Origin: DATHKG01 sp035489435
Lineage (GTDB): Bacteria > Bacteroidota > Bacteroidia > Chitinophagales > Chitinophagaceae
Reading direction: 5' to 3' (one strand)
DNA length: 64,000 bases
NCBI GenBank assembly: GCA_035489435.1
Contig: DATHKG010000009.1
Each line of letters starts with the position of its first letter. Position 1 is the stretch's first letter. A model generated the notes under the pieces. It did not search any database. It had not been told where the DNA came from and worked only from the letters and a program-made list of their open reading frames with translations. A program made the position numbers and the translations under genes. This document shows positions 1-7,681 of this stretch, piece by piece.

Positions 1-10
1 AACCCTAACA

Positions 11-165
11 AAGCTGATCAAGGCAAAAAAAGCCGATCGGAGACAAGAACCACTCATGGCATGAGCAAAGGTATTAACCACGGGACACAGCCGCAAAAAG
101 GCACAATCCTGCTCCCAACGGAGCGAAGAAGCGACCAAAAACTGTTGCATAATAATGCTGGTAAA
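11..165 (+). repeat. Dispersed intergenic repeat, copy A
   Basis: This is the first of at least five related copies in the window. It starts with two GCCGATC-like words around an A-rich tract, continues with CACGGGACACAGCCGC and CTCCCAACGGAGCGAAGAAG, and ends near GTTGCATAATAATGCTGG. Copy B (210-366) matches it almost base for base except in the 13-16 bp just before CATGAGC. It has no convincing reading frame and no transposase. Confidence 0.8.
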
Positions 166-209
166 CAAAGAAAGCAAACCAGCATGTCGTACCGTGGTCA
201 GCGTTACTG

Positions 210-366
210 AAGCCGATCAGGGCAAAAAAGCCGATCGGAGACAATCCCGCACGTGCGGGACATGAGCAAAGGTATTAACCACGGGACACAGCCGCAAAAA
301 GGCACCATCCTGCTCCCAACGGTGCGAAGAAGCGACCAAAAACTCTTGCATAGTTGTGCTGGTAAG
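210..366 (+). repeat. Dispersed intergenic repeat, copy B
   Basis: This is a near-identical direct repeat of copy A, offset by about 200 bp. Where copy A has an unremarkable 13-bp stretch before CATGAGC, this copy carries a perfect 16-bp palindrome (245-260). A minus-strand open frame of about 60 codons across it is a by-product of the repeat and is not called as a gene. Confidence 0.8.
245..260. repeat. REP-like 16-bp palindrome
   Basis: TCCCGCACGTGCGGGA is a perfect palindrome. The same 16-mer occurs at 6582-6597, and 15 of its 16 bases recur at 42585-42600 inside a terminator stem. At this site it replaces an unrelated stretch found in repeat copy A. Confidence 0.75.
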
Positions 367-472
367 CTATTAAAGCTAACCGGCAACTAATCGGCCGTTA
401 ATGTTTTGTTAGCGGTTAAACCCTTGGTTTAATCACTCTTCTCATATATAAGTAACAATTAAAATAGCAACC

Positions 473-790
473 ATGAAAAGTAAAATCATTATCGCACTCA
501 CAATTCTGATCACGCTGGCAGTGACCAGTGCAGACGCGCAATCAGTCAGGGAAAAAAGGCAATATCAACGTGACGGAATAAGTAAAAACTATGGCAATAG
601 CCGGGGCAAAATATCGAAACATGACCGTCATCGTCTTGCCCGAGAAAAACACCAGTACCGTCGTGATAAGCATTTTGGCCGAAATGAACGCCGGTATAGC
701 TATCGTGAAAAAAGATATCAGCGTCATGACAATCGTAAGTACGGACGTTATGGTTACGACTACCGAAATAAACAAAGAAGATTTGATTAA
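473..790 (+). CDS. Small, very basic secreted protein, function unknown
   Basis: This 105-residue protein begins with a clear Sec signal peptide (MKSKIIIALTILITLAVTSA, likely cleaved after ADA-Q near residue 22). The mature part is almost all Arg, Lys, Tyr, His, Asp, Asn and Gly, with repeated R-Y/H-D clusters such as KHDRHR, RRDKHF, YSYREK and YGRYGY. It has no cysteines and no recognised domain. It looks intrinsically disordered and polycationic, so binding to nucleic acid, cell surface or polysaccharide is possible but inferred. It stands alone, with repeat copy B upstream and a tandem-repeat tract beginning 2 bp after its stop. The signal peptide and biased composition argue that it is a real gene. 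Confidence 0.7.
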   Translation: MKSKIIIALTILITLAVTSADAQSVREKRQYQRDGISKNYGNSRGKISKHDRHRLAREKHQYRRDKHFGRNERRYSYREKRYQRHDNRKYGRYGYDYRNKQRRFD

Positions 791-792
791 AG

Positions 793-930
793 TAGGATGA
801 TTAATGAGTTAATCATTGAAGGTTCGATCAATGAAGGATGATTAATGAAGGATGATTAATGAGTTGATCATTGAAGGTTCGATCAATGAAGGATGATTAA
901 TGAGTTGATAAATGAGTTGATAAATGAAGG
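793..930. repeat. Degenerate tandem repeat after the basic secreted protein
   Basis: Units built from GATGATTAATGA, GTTGATCATTGAAG and GTTCGATCAATGAAG are repeated and shuffled, with a longest repeated block of roughly 50 bp. The tract starts right after the upstream stop codon. The rest of the spacer to 1094 holds only the hairpin at 1050-1072. Confidence 0.75.
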
Positions 931-1049
931 CTTGAATTAACCCGTTCGAAGGAATTAATTCAAAACAATTCCGCAAATTCGATTTAATCAAAAACGGTTA
1001 ATTGATTCTATAGATAGTTTGATGATTGGTGTTTATTGTGGTGTTGACA

Positions 1050-1080
1050 GATCCCGCCCTCCAGGCGGGATCCTGTTTTA
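1050..1080 (+). terminator. GC-rich hairpin, possible terminator
   Basis: A perfect 9-bp stem, GATCCCGCC (1050-1058) with GGCGGGATC (1064-1072), has a 5-nt loop and is followed on the plus strand by CTGTTTTA. The U tract is short. It lies 260 bp past the small plus-strand gene and 22 bp past the stop of the convergent acetyltransferase, so it could act as a two-way barrier. The stem shares TCCCGC/GCGGGA with the recurrent palindrome. Confidence 0.5.
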
Positions 1081-1094
1081 GACGATATAGTTGT

Positions 1095-1709
1095 TTAATA
1101 AAGCATATCGCTGAAAAAACTTTGTTTTCTTTCAGTCCATTCATCGCGCAGCAATCCAAAATACATGGTATCACGCCTTCGGTTCGAATGCATTTGCATA
1201 TGGCTACGTAGAATGCCCTCGGGGATCAGTCCGACCTTGAGAATAGCAGCTTTTGATCTTTCATTCGAAGCATCGGTTTTTATTTCGACTCTTTCCATTT
1301 TCATTGTTTCAAAGGCATAACTCAATAAGGCAAATTTTGCCTGCCTGTTAATTCCCGTACCGATGAATTCTGTGCCCAGCCAGGTCCAGCCAATCTCAAT
1401 ACGTTTGTCTTCAAAGGAAATGTTCCCAAAGCTCGTACAGCCACAAATTTGCTTTGTGTCCTGGTCAAGAATCACCAGCGGCATCCGGGTTTCTGCTATT
1501 CGTCCGGCCAGTGCTTCATCCATCCACCTTTTCAATTCCCCTTGCTGGCTAAGGTCCTGTTTGAACCAGGTCCAGATATCGGCATCATGTGTCAGCGGCT
1601 CAAGCGCATCATAATCTCCCGGTATCATCGGCCGCAGAATAACTCTTGAAGTTTCTAACATAAACCCATCTGAAAAAAATTTACTGTACTCCGGTTGCAT
1701 ATTGCCCAT
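1095..1709 (-). CDS. GNAT family N-acetyltransferase (RimJ/RimL-like)
   Basis: The protein has the layout of the RimJ/RimL branch of acetyl-CoA-dependent N-acetyltransferases. ETSRVILRPM opens the fold, GCTSFGNI is strand beta4, and EIGWTWLGTEFIGTGINRQAK carries the acetyl-CoA pyrophosphate-binding segment with a GTG turn. VEIKTDASNERSKAAILKVG is the usual helix after beta6. The substrate cannot be told from sequence. The start could also be the Met at 1661, which gives the family-typical MLETSR beginning; the 1709 start adds 16 residues. It lies 12 bp downstream of the YciO-like gene on the same strand, so the two are probably co-transcribed. Confidence 0.85.
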   Translation of the reverse strand: MGNMQPEYSKFFSDGFMLETSRVILRPMIPGDYDALEPLTHDADIWTWFKQDLSQQGELKRWMDEALAGRIAETRMPLVILDQDTKQICGCTSFGNISFEDKRIEIGWTWLGTEFIGTGINRQAKFALLSYAFETMKMERVEIKTDASNERSKAAILKVGLIPEGILRSHMQMHSNRRRDTMYFGLLRDEWTERKQSFFSDMLY

Positions 1710-1721
1710 TTTGTAAAGATA

Positions 1722-2333
1722 TTAATCTGTTGGCCATTCCCCTAGCCCTAAGCGGGTAACTACCGGTTCGTCACCTGTACAATCGATTATAGTTGAAGGT
1801 ACTGTGCCCCCAATACCACCATCTACAACTATATCTACCAGTTTATGAAAATTAGCGTGAATCAGCTCAGGATCAGTATATTCTTCTACCATCTCCCCGG
1901 GCAAGGTGGCGCTAAGAATAGGGTGACCCAGCTCCTTTACTATCGATAAGGCAACCAGGTTGTCGGGAATCCGTAAACCAACCGTGTTTTTCTTGCTTTT
2001 TAGCAGTTTTGGAACTTCTTTGCTTGCCGGCAGGATAAATGTGTAAGGTCCGGGGAGATGGCTTTTGATTAAGCGGTATAATGGGGTTGACAGGCTGCGG
2101 GTATACTGACTCATATCGCTGAGATCATAACATACGAAGGAAAGCTGTGCCTTTTGGGGATCAACGTTTTTGATTCTGCAGATTCTTTCGATAGCTTCCG
2201 GATGAAAAATATCACAGCCCAGGCCATAAATTGTATCTGTGGGATAAACAATAACCCCTCCTTTTCGCAGAGTCTCTACAATTGTCTTTATATTTCTGGG
2301 CTGGGGATTCTGAGGATGAAGCGGTAATAGCAT
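1722..2333 (-). CDS. YciO/TsaC/Sua5 family protein (threonylcarbamoyl-AMP synthase family)
   Basis: This 203-residue protein spans the whole YrdC-like domain. It begins with GGVIVYPTDTIYGLGCD, the conserved ATP/threonine-binding opening. QKAQLSFVCYDLSDMSQY and PGPYTFILPASKEVP match the YciO branch better than TsaC proper. The C-terminal part (STIIDCTGDEPVVTRLGLG) closes the fold. TsaC and Sua5 make threonylcarbamoyl-AMP for the t6A37 modification of ANN-decoding tRNAs; YciO proteins are less active and their role is unsettled. It is the first gene of a two-gene minus-strand unit with the acetyltransferase. The start is the first Met, giving full length. Confidence 0.88.
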   Translation of the reverse strand: MLLPLHPQNPQPRNIKTIVETLRKGGVIVYPTDTIYGLGCDIFHPEAIERICRIKNVDPQKAQLSFVCYDLSDMSQYTRSLSTPLYRLIKSHLPGPYTFILPASKEVPKLLKSKKNTVGLRIPDNLVALSIVKELGHPILSATLPGEMVEEYTDPELIHANFHKLVDIVVDGGIGGTVPSTIIDCTGDEPVVTRLGLGEWPTD

Positions 2334-2424
2334 GATTATGGTATAGATTGTTGTAAGAACAAAGACAAAAAGATTATGCCTATTCTAAAAGATATGTCAA
2401 AATGAACTTTTTATCGCGCTCTCA

Positions 2425-2457
2425 GTTATCCGAAAGATGAATTTAATATTAAATTTG
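2425..2457 (+). promoter_or_regulatory. Putative Bacteroidota-type promoter
   Basis: TAAATTTG at 2450-2457 matches the Bacteroidota -7 consensus TAnnTTTG. A weak GTTA lies about 21 bp upstream in place of TTTG. The start codon of the cupin gene is at 2472, implying a very short leader. Confidence 0.4.
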
Positions 2458-2471
2458 CCCAAAACGGAGCT

Positions 2472-3356
2472 ATGCAGTTACAACCTGTTGATACAGTAAA
2501 TAATATAAGTGCGGGTGAATTTCAGCAGCGTTACTATAAGCCGATGAAACCCCTTGTTATCAAAGATATGGCGAAGTCATGGCCTGCATATGAAAAATGG
2601 AATTGGGACTACTTCAAATCAATCGTTGGCGATAAAAATGTTGCATTGTATAATAACGTCAAAAGTGACGCTTATACTACAGTGAACGCTGCAGATGATT
2701 ATAAGACCTTTGGTGAGTACATTGACATGATCAGCCAGGGACCAGCGGGATGGAGGATTTTTCTTTTTAATATTTTTGACCATGCGCCACAGTTAACCCA
2801 GGATTTTTCGTGGCCCGATGATTACATGAAGGGTTTTATCAAAAAATACCCTATGCTTTTTGTGGGCGGCGAAACCAGCATTACCCATATGCATTTTGAT
2901 ATGGATCTTTCTCATATATTTCATACCCAGTTTGCGGGACGTAAAAAAGTGTTGCTTTTCCCTTATGAAGAACAACATAAACTCTATCGCAAGCCTTTCG
3001 AGGTGATGAGCATGGCTGATTTCTCCAATTATTATCAGCATAACGGAAAACCTGACTACAAACAATTTCCAGCATTAAAACATGCTAATGGTTACGAAGT
3101 GGTGCTGGATCACGGTGATACGCTGTTTATGCCTGCCGGATACTGGCACCACATGGAATACCTCGACAGCGGATTCGCCATGAGCCTTCGTGCCATGCAA
3201 TCGTCTATCGGAGGTAAGTTGCATGGAGCCTGGAACCTGATAGGTATGCGTCATATAGACACGCTTATGAAAAAAACTGCCCCGAAATGGTGGTATGATT
3301 ATAAAAAAGAAAAGATTTTTAAAGCGGCAGAAAAAGAGCTTTCAAGCCTTTCCTAG
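2472..3356 (+). CDS. Cupin-like (JmjC-type) Fe(II)/2-oxoglutarate oxygenase
   Basis: This 294-residue protein belongs to the cupin_8/JmjC-like group (FIH and JMJD5 relatives). The iron triad is visible as H141-x-D143 in THMHFDMD and H226 in PAGYWHH. A lysine at about 158 (GRKKVLLFPY) sits where these enzymes bind 2-oxoglutarate. The N-terminal KPLVIKDMAKSWPAYEKW is the usual lead-in. Bacterial members hydroxylate proteins or small molecules, and the target here is unknown. It has no signal peptide, so it is probably cytosolic. It is monocistronic, divergent from the YciO-like gene. Confidence 0.85.
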   Translation: MQLQPVDTVNNISAGEFQQRYYKPMKPLVIKDMAKSWPAYEKWNWDYFKSIVGDKNVALYNNVKSDAYTTVNAADDYKTFGEYIDMISQGPAGWRIFLFNIFDHAPQLTQDFSWPDDYMKGFIKKYPMLFVGGETSITHMHFDMDLSHIFHTQFAGRKKVLLFPYEEQHKLYRKPFEVMSMADFSNYYQHNGKPDYKQFPALKHANGYEVVLDHGDTLFMPAGYWHHMEYLDSGFAMSLRAMQSSIGGKLHGAWNLIGMRHIDTLMKKTAPKWWYDYKKEKIFKAAEKELSSLS

Positions 3357-4147
3357 TCGGATTAACAGGCCTTATCAACCTCTTGACTTGCATTAAATAA
3401 CTGTTGAAAAAGACTGGTTATTAAAGATTTTTCAAAAAATTATTGATATTCTAGAAACTAGTCTTTACTTTTACCGCGGCTCATGCAGCACGACGCTTTC
3501 CTGACTGCGTGTCTACAGCCCGGCTTAATCCAATCTCTCTATTATCCCAAACATCCAATTTCTATTTTCTATCAATTTGATTTAGATCCTGATTTTTTTG
3601 AAGTGGTTATCTTCAAAATTTTGGTGTCTCTGTTAACGATCTCCGCACCCCTTGAAGTCCTGATGTTTGTACCCCTATTTTCGTTTGTGCCTGCAAATTT
3701 TCGTTTGATTTAATCTTATTGCTTTAAGCATGTGCTGAGCAGTAATTCCATTCACTACCTCAAGACAATTGGTCAGGTTTTGTATGCTGATATTACTATG
3801 CTGGGTACTGTTGGCTCTGTGATAAAGATTAATTAACTGAACATATAACATCCGAAAAACCCTTCATTCAAAGTTACTATTGATACCCTCCCAACTTCTT
3901 TCTTTTTGTGGTTTCAGAGGTAAGCACAGGCCGGCGATTTCCATCGCTGGCATTTTTTTTCGTGGATCTGTTAGCGTTAGAGAGATTGTTGCCTTGTTTC
4001 CTGGTTTCAGGTAGAAGGGTCATTGGGAGCCGCTAACAATGCAGATGAATAAATTGCAACTTCATGTAGAGGGGTCATTTGAGCTGCTAACAATGCAGAT
4101 GAATAAATTGCAGATATCTTTTGCACCAATTTTTTGTTGCCATGATA
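3357..4147. other. Gene-free spacer
   Basis: I see no credible gene here. A plus-strand open frame at 3483-3713 encodes a hydrophobic 76-mer with no ribosome-binding or family signal and is probably chance. The only structure is the direct repeat at 4011-4112. Confidence 0.6.
4011..4112. repeat. Direct repeat, about 47 bp, two copies
   Basis: Copies at 4011-4058 and 4066-4112 share GTAGA-GGGTCATT and the identical run GCTAACAATGCAGATGAATA plus AATTGCA, with a period of 55 bp. The second copy ends 35 bp before the stop codon of the convergent gene. Confidence 0.85.
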
Positions 4148-4756
4148 TTATTGCTGGTTTCCTATGCGCAGATCTTTGAGTAGCCGGATAATTATTGGCA
4201 GATTTTCTGTACGCACGGGGAAGCCCAGTGATGAACGCCAGGTTTCTTCGTTTACGCCATCCGATGGGCGGCTTACCAGGTGATGCACATTCAACCTTTT
4301 CTTTTTGTTTCGCAAATATAAAAACTGGAATTCATCATTCTCTGTATCGATCGCATCGATCTCTTCAGGTTTAACTGTAAAATAGATTTTCTCAATAAGC
4401 ATATTTTCGTTCAGGGCAAGGAGGTTGGTTCCTTTGTAGTATTTATATTCTATAGACAGAGAGTCGTTTCGCCAGCCGGCATCGACCGTGAGTAACACTT
4501 CCTGGTCTTTCCAGCGGGTATTAAAAACAGCTCTCAGCAACGGTAATATTGCCACCCTTGCTTTTCCTCGTTTATCCAATCCGGCAATATCCCCCTTAAT
4601 CATTGTTGAAGGCGCAGCTACATATAATGTTGATGATCGGGCTGCATTCGAGGTGTTGTTTCGGGAAGATTTCGACGTTGAAGCGATTGTTTGGGCGTTC
4701 AGGCTATTCAGGAAGCCGGCGCCTGACAAAGTCAGTGCAATGGAGAATTTCTTCAT
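4148..4756 (-). CDS. Secreted protein of unknown function
   Basis: The 202-residue product has a Sec signal peptide (MKKFSIALTLSGAGFLNSLN, cleavage near NAQ-T at residue 22) and then a Ser/Thr/Asn-rich linker to about residue 45. The folded part alternates short strands and charged turns (EVLLTVDAGWRNDSLSIEYKYY, FQFLYLRNKKKRLNVHHLVSRP), suggesting a small beta domain. I recognise no family. Its start codon lies inside a perfect 19-bp tandem duplication (4752-4789). It is downstream of korB on the same strand with a 180-bp gap, so co-transcription is uncertain. Confidence 0.65.
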   Translation of the reverse strand: MKKFSIALTLSGAGFLNSLNAQTIASTSKSSRNNTSNAARSSTLYVAAPSTMIKGDIAGLDKRGKARVAILPLLRAVFNTRWKDQEVLLTVDAGWRNDSLSIEYKYYKGTNLLALNENMLIEKIYFTVKPEEIDAIDTENDEFQFLYLRNKKKRLNVHHLVSRPSDGVNEETWRSSLGFPVRTENLPIIIRLLKDLRIGNQQ

Positions 4757-4789
4757 AGGATACAGGTTAGTTCATAGGATACAGGTTAG
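4752..4789. repeat. Perfect 19-bp tandem duplication containing the start codon
   Basis: TTCATAGGATACAGGTTAG occurs twice head to tail (4752-4770 and 4771-4789). The CAT in the first copy is the start codon of the minus-strand secreted-protein gene, so the duplication copied the start codon and its leader. The second copy has the same CAT upstream. Confidence 0.9.
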
Positions 4790-4907
4790 ATCTATAACCC
4801 CATTACTGACGGATATATTGTATGTATTTGGATCAGTTTGTCAACATGCCGGTCTCCCTCAAAAAGAAGATTGATAATCAATGCGTTACGGAACAAATCC
4901 AGGAAAG

Positions 4908-4946
4908 AATTTTACGTAGGAATTTTAGGCAAGAATTTTAGGCAAG
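4908..4946. repeat. Three 13-bp tandem units at the korB stop
   Basis: AATTTTACGTAGG is followed by two identical AATTTTAGGCAAG units. The last unit overlaps the stop codon of korB (4938-4940 on the minus strand). Confidence 0.85.
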
Positions 4947-5972
4947 AATTTCCCAGGTCTCTCTACCCCGGAGTAGTTTGTCCAGGTCGGCTTTACCTTT
5001 TGAAGCGATAACATCTTCAATCTGAAGGTTTAGAGTATCTTCATAACAAGCCCTGTCAACTTTGTAGAAAACGCCAAAAGGACGTGGCAGATGGCCTTCA
5101 ATCCTGGGATCATCAAACATTCTCACGAGGATCTGGGCTTTGTAAAAATCCTTTTCGTCATGAACCCAGAGGTCATCGGCGCTATAGCCTTCGTTCAGAT
5201 CCACAACTACCGGTTTAAATCCGTCGAGTTTGATTCCTTTGTTCTGGCTGGCTCCAAAAATCAGTGGGCGGCCCTGGTCCATAAACAGACCCTCCTGCGG
5301 TTTCGTACTTTTTTCGGTGAAGATCTCAAAAGCACCGTCATTGAAAATATTGCAGTTCTGGTAGATTTCAAGGAAAGATGCGCCGTGATGGGCATGACTT
5401 CTTTTCAGCATATCCTGCAAATGTTTTGGGTCCCTGTCCATGCTTCGGGCAATAAATGTGGCATCGGCCCCCATTGCAAGCGCAAGGGGATTGAAGGGAT
5501 GATCCAGACTACCGTAGGGAGTCGATTTGGTAACTTTACTCTTCTCCGAAGTCGGAGAATATTGACCTTTTGTGAGTCCGTATATCTGGTTGTTGAATAG
5601 CAGGATATTTACGTCGAAATTGCGGCGCAGAAGATGAATAGTATGATTTCCCCCAATACTCAGGCTGTCTCCGTCACCTGTTACGATCCAGACGCTTAAT
5701 TCCGGCCTGGTGGCTTTCAGACCTGAAGCAATAGCGGTAGCACGACCATGGATCGAGTGCATACCGTAGGTATTCATGTAGTAAGGGAAACGCGAGCTAC
5801 ATCCAATTCCTGAAACGATAACTATATTTTCTTTTGGAACACCGATAGTCGGCATTACTTTCTGAACCTGGGCCAGGATCGAATAATCACCACAACCCGG
5901 GCACCAGCGTACTTCCTGGTCAGTTGTAAAATCTTTGGCAGTTAACGGAACGGCATTGATAGTCTCACTCAT
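4938..5972 (-). CDS. korB: 2-oxoacid:ferredoxin oxidoreductase, beta subunit (probably 2-oxoglutarate type)
   Basis: The 344-residue protein is the thiamine diphosphate-binding beta subunit of the enzyme that decarboxylates a 2-oxoacid to acyl-CoA and reduces ferredoxin. It shows WCPGCGDYS (23-31), GIGCSSR (55-61), the TPP/Mg motif GDGDSLSIGGNH (99-110) and NNQIYGLTKGQ (127-137). Length and motifs fit the KorB/PorB family; choosing 2-oxoglutarate over pyruvate is an inference. The alpha subunit, which carries the CoA and 2-oxoacid binding parts, usually precedes beta. Here 1.7 kb of gene-poor DNA lies upstream and no alpha gene is in the window. The stop codon sits inside a triplicated 13-mer. 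Confidence 0.88.
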   Translation of the reverse strand: MSETINAVPLTAKDFTTDQEVRWCPGCGDYSILAQVQKVMPTIGVPKENIVIVSGIGCSSRFPYYMNTYGMHSIHGRATAIASGLKATRPELSVWIVTGDGDSLSIGGNHTIHLLRRNFDVNILLFNNQIYGLTKGQYSPTSEKSKVTKSTPYGSLDHPFNPLALAMGADATFIARSMDRDPKHLQDMLKRSHAHHGASFLEIYQNCNIFNDGAFEIFTEKSTKPQEGLFMDQGRPLIFGASQNKGIKLDGFKPVVVDLNEGYSADDLWVHDEKDFYKAQILVRMFDDPRIEGHLPRPFGVFYKVDRACYEDTLNLQIEDVIASKGKADLDKLLRGRETWEILA

Positions 5973-6071
5973 CTATTGTTTTTTCGTTTTGTAAAGATAT
6001 TTCTTATTTCCGTAACACTAAGTCCCTGAACGCGACCACCTGCAATTTTACAAATTTATTACGCCTTCTTT

Positions 6072-6103
6072 ATTAAGCCCTCCTTTAATTAAGCCCTCCT
6101 TTA
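6072..6103. repeat. Perfect 16-bp tandem duplication
   Basis: ATTAAGCCCTCCTTTA occurs twice head to tail (6072-6087, 6088-6103), with a degraded third unit (TTGAGCCCCCTCATT) following. It lies in the korB upstream region. Confidence 0.9.
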
Positions 6104-6206
6104 TTGAGCCCCCTCATTCCGAACCTTTAGCCGCCTCATACCAACCTTCTTCTTAGTATCTCAACTCCAGGCTTTTCCAACCCGAAAATCAACCATTCAG
6201 GGCATG

Positions 6207-6246
6207 AAAAAAGCTTTGATAGCCGGTAGAAACCGGTGGTCAAAGC
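6207..6246 (-). terminator. Intrinsic-terminator-like hairpin
   Basis: Read on the minus strand, GCTTTGA and CCGGT (6246-6232) pair with ACCGG and TCAAAGC (6227-6213) around a small loop, and six U residues follow directly (6212-6207). No minus-strand gene lies immediately upstream, so it either ends an unseen transcript or is a relic. Confidence 0.5.
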
Positions 6247-6311
6247 CCTTCCTAATAAACGCTCAAAAACTTATACGAATCTATCCTCATACTTTGCCCT
6301 GGCTGCCGTTT

Positions 6312-6337
6312 AAAAAGCCATTTGAATGGTTTTTTTC
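6312..6337. terminator. Bidirectional terminator-like hairpin
   Basis: AAAAAGCCAT (6312-6321) pairs with ATGGTTTTTT (6326-6335) around a TTGA loop, with one G-U pair. U runs flank both sides, so it could stop transcription either way. No gene is adjacent. Confidence 0.5.
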
Positions 6338-6397
6338 CGCATTGTGGTTTCGGGAATTTTGAGTATTTCGTTTTTCGGGATTGATTTGTAACGATAG

Positions 6398-6612
6398 CAG
6401 CATTATTATGCAACAGTTCTGTTTCATTCCTTCGCTCCGTTGGGAGCGTGATGGTGCCTTTTCGCGTCTGTGTCCCGTGCTTAGTTTCATTCTTTATGCC
6501 GGTGGCTACTATTGTCTCCGGTCAGCTTTTTGTGCCATGCTTAGCTTTGTGAGGTATGCTTCCAGTGGTAGTTGCAGTTGGTCCCGCACGTGCGGGATGT
6601 AGTAACTCTCGC
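6398..6612 (-). repeat. Dispersed intergenic repeat, copy C (inverted)
   Basis: The plus strand starts with the exact reverse complement of the end of copy A (6398-6418, 21 bp). It then carries diverged versions of TCCGTTGGGAGCGTGATGG, GTGTCCCGTGC and GTCTCCGGTCAGC. It extends past GAGGTATGCTTCCAGTGG, which it shares with copy D, to the palindrome at 6582-6597. Confidence 0.75.
6582..6597. repeat. REP-like 16-bp palindrome
   Basis: TCCCGCACGTGCGGGA is identical to the copy at 245-260 and sits at the edge of repeat copy C. Confidence 0.75.
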
Positions 6613-6635
6613 GTAAGAAAGGGAGGACGAAGGCC

Positions 6636-6700
6636 GCTCAAAGGCACCATCCCACTCCCAACTCTCTCATCCATTTGGGGAATAGGCGACCAGTCATAAC
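6636..6700 (+). repeat. Dispersed intergenic repeat, copy E (short, diverged)
   Basis: AAAGGCACCATCCCACTCCC and AGGCGACCAGTCAT match the AAAGGCACCATCCTGCTCCC and AGCGACCAAAAACT segments of copies A and B. Only the second half of the unit is left. Confidence 0.5.
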
Positions 6701-7365
6701 ATTTCTTACTATTCCTCCATTGCTGGTTTTCTAGTTGGCTTCATTGCCGGTATCATCAAAGCATCATCCGTAGCGCCAATCACTTTGATCAGAATAAATA
6801 AATCAATGGGCTAAAGTTCAGGATCTGCATTTGTCTGCAGCGCTCACCTTCAACTATAGCGGTAAAACTGCAACCGGTGAAACTGCAACCAGCGCGGTTT
6901 GCAACCTTGAAACCCTTTAACGTTGCAATCAGATGATCAGCCATTCTATATTATCTGCTCGTATCATTGGTAAGCTCCAGTTATCAGGTTGCCGGGGAAT
7001 TGAAGGCGGTGTGGTTCAATACAGATAAAGAAAAGAGAAAACAGAAATGTCGACAGCTGAATGTCTACCTCTAAATTGTTGAATTATAATTCGACAGGTG
7101 TAATTCAGAGAATCGTAATTCAGAGAAGCCTATTCGGATAATTGCCATTGCGACCATTGCCAAAGCGATAAATGCAATACCGATAAAAGCAACGCCGATA
7201 ACTGTGCTGATAATGGAATGCAGAGACTGCAATGCTGGTAACTGCGATAAATGAATGTTGAATTTTGTTTTGCTGGTCGCATATCCCCCAAGTGATCGAG
7301 GTTAGAACGTGCAGGATGGGCCTGAGGTTGGGTTGATTTGCCACATTCGATTCCTGGGCGGAGTT

Positions 7366-7480
7366 ACTAAAGCCGATCAGGGCGGGGCAGCAACTACCGC
7401 TGGAAGCATACCTAACAAAGCCGATCAAGGCACAAAAAGATGACCGGAGACAACAGCAGCCACCGGCATAAAGACACAAA
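7366..7480 (+). repeat. Dispersed intergenic repeat, copy D
   Basis: It carries GTTACTAAAGCCGATCAGGG and CTAACAAAGCCGATCAAGGC, then GACCGGAGACAACAGCAGCC. It shares the GGAAGCATACC and GCCACCGGCATAAAG segments with inverted copy C. A minus-strand open frame over it is not called as a gene. Confidence 0.7.
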
Positions 7481-7628
7481 CTAAGCAGGAATCACAGTGG
7501 CAAATCAAACTAACCGAAAGGCCCATCCAGCGAAGTGAAGAACCGAGTGAACGCCATGAACATGCAAAAGAAGCAATGTAACAATAGTGTAACAGTAGCG
7601 CTATGACCGAACCGCCTCAGGAAGGCGC

Positions 7629-7653
7629 AAAAAAAAGAGCCACGAAGGCTCTT
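7629..7653 (-). terminator. Intrinsic terminator of the RRM gene
   Basis: A perfect 7-bp stem, AAGAGCC (7635-7641) with GGCTCTT (7647-7653), closes a 5-nt loop. On the minus strand it runs into eight U residues (7636-7629). It lies 29 bp past the stop of the RRM gene. Confidence 0.8.
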
Positions 7654-7681
7654 AAAGTATCGAACAGTGATCGATTGAAAA

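Larger units (their letters stand above)
5973..7681. other. 1.7-kb gene-poor, repeat-rich region
   Basis: No supported protein gene is seen on either strand. Open frames at 6287-6490 (-), 6381-6602 (+) and 7120-7479 (-) lie on copies of the dispersed repeat and owe their Cys/Arg/Ser-rich translations to it. The stretch contains a 16-bp tandem duplication (6072-6103), two terminator-like hairpins (6207-6246 and 6312-6337), repeat copies C, E and D, a 15-bp tandem pair at 7100-7128, and the terminator of the RRM gene. A small non-coding transcript read on the minus strand and ending at 6207 is possible. Confidence 0.65.

Noticed and set aside
793..930. CRISPR array
   Set aside because: The units are contiguous and degenerate with no unique spacers, and no cas gene is near.
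3483..3713. Hydrophobic 76-residue protein
   Set aside because: No signal, no start context, no family likeness, and it sits in a long AT-rich gene-free stretch.
5091..5600. 169-residue frame antisense to korB
   Set aside because: It is the shadow of a strongly coding gene on the other strand.
7120..7479. 119-residue Cys-rich protein on the minus strand
   Set aside because: Its first third is the translation of the dispersed repeat and similar peptides come from the other repeat copies in other frames; the remainder is low-complexity.
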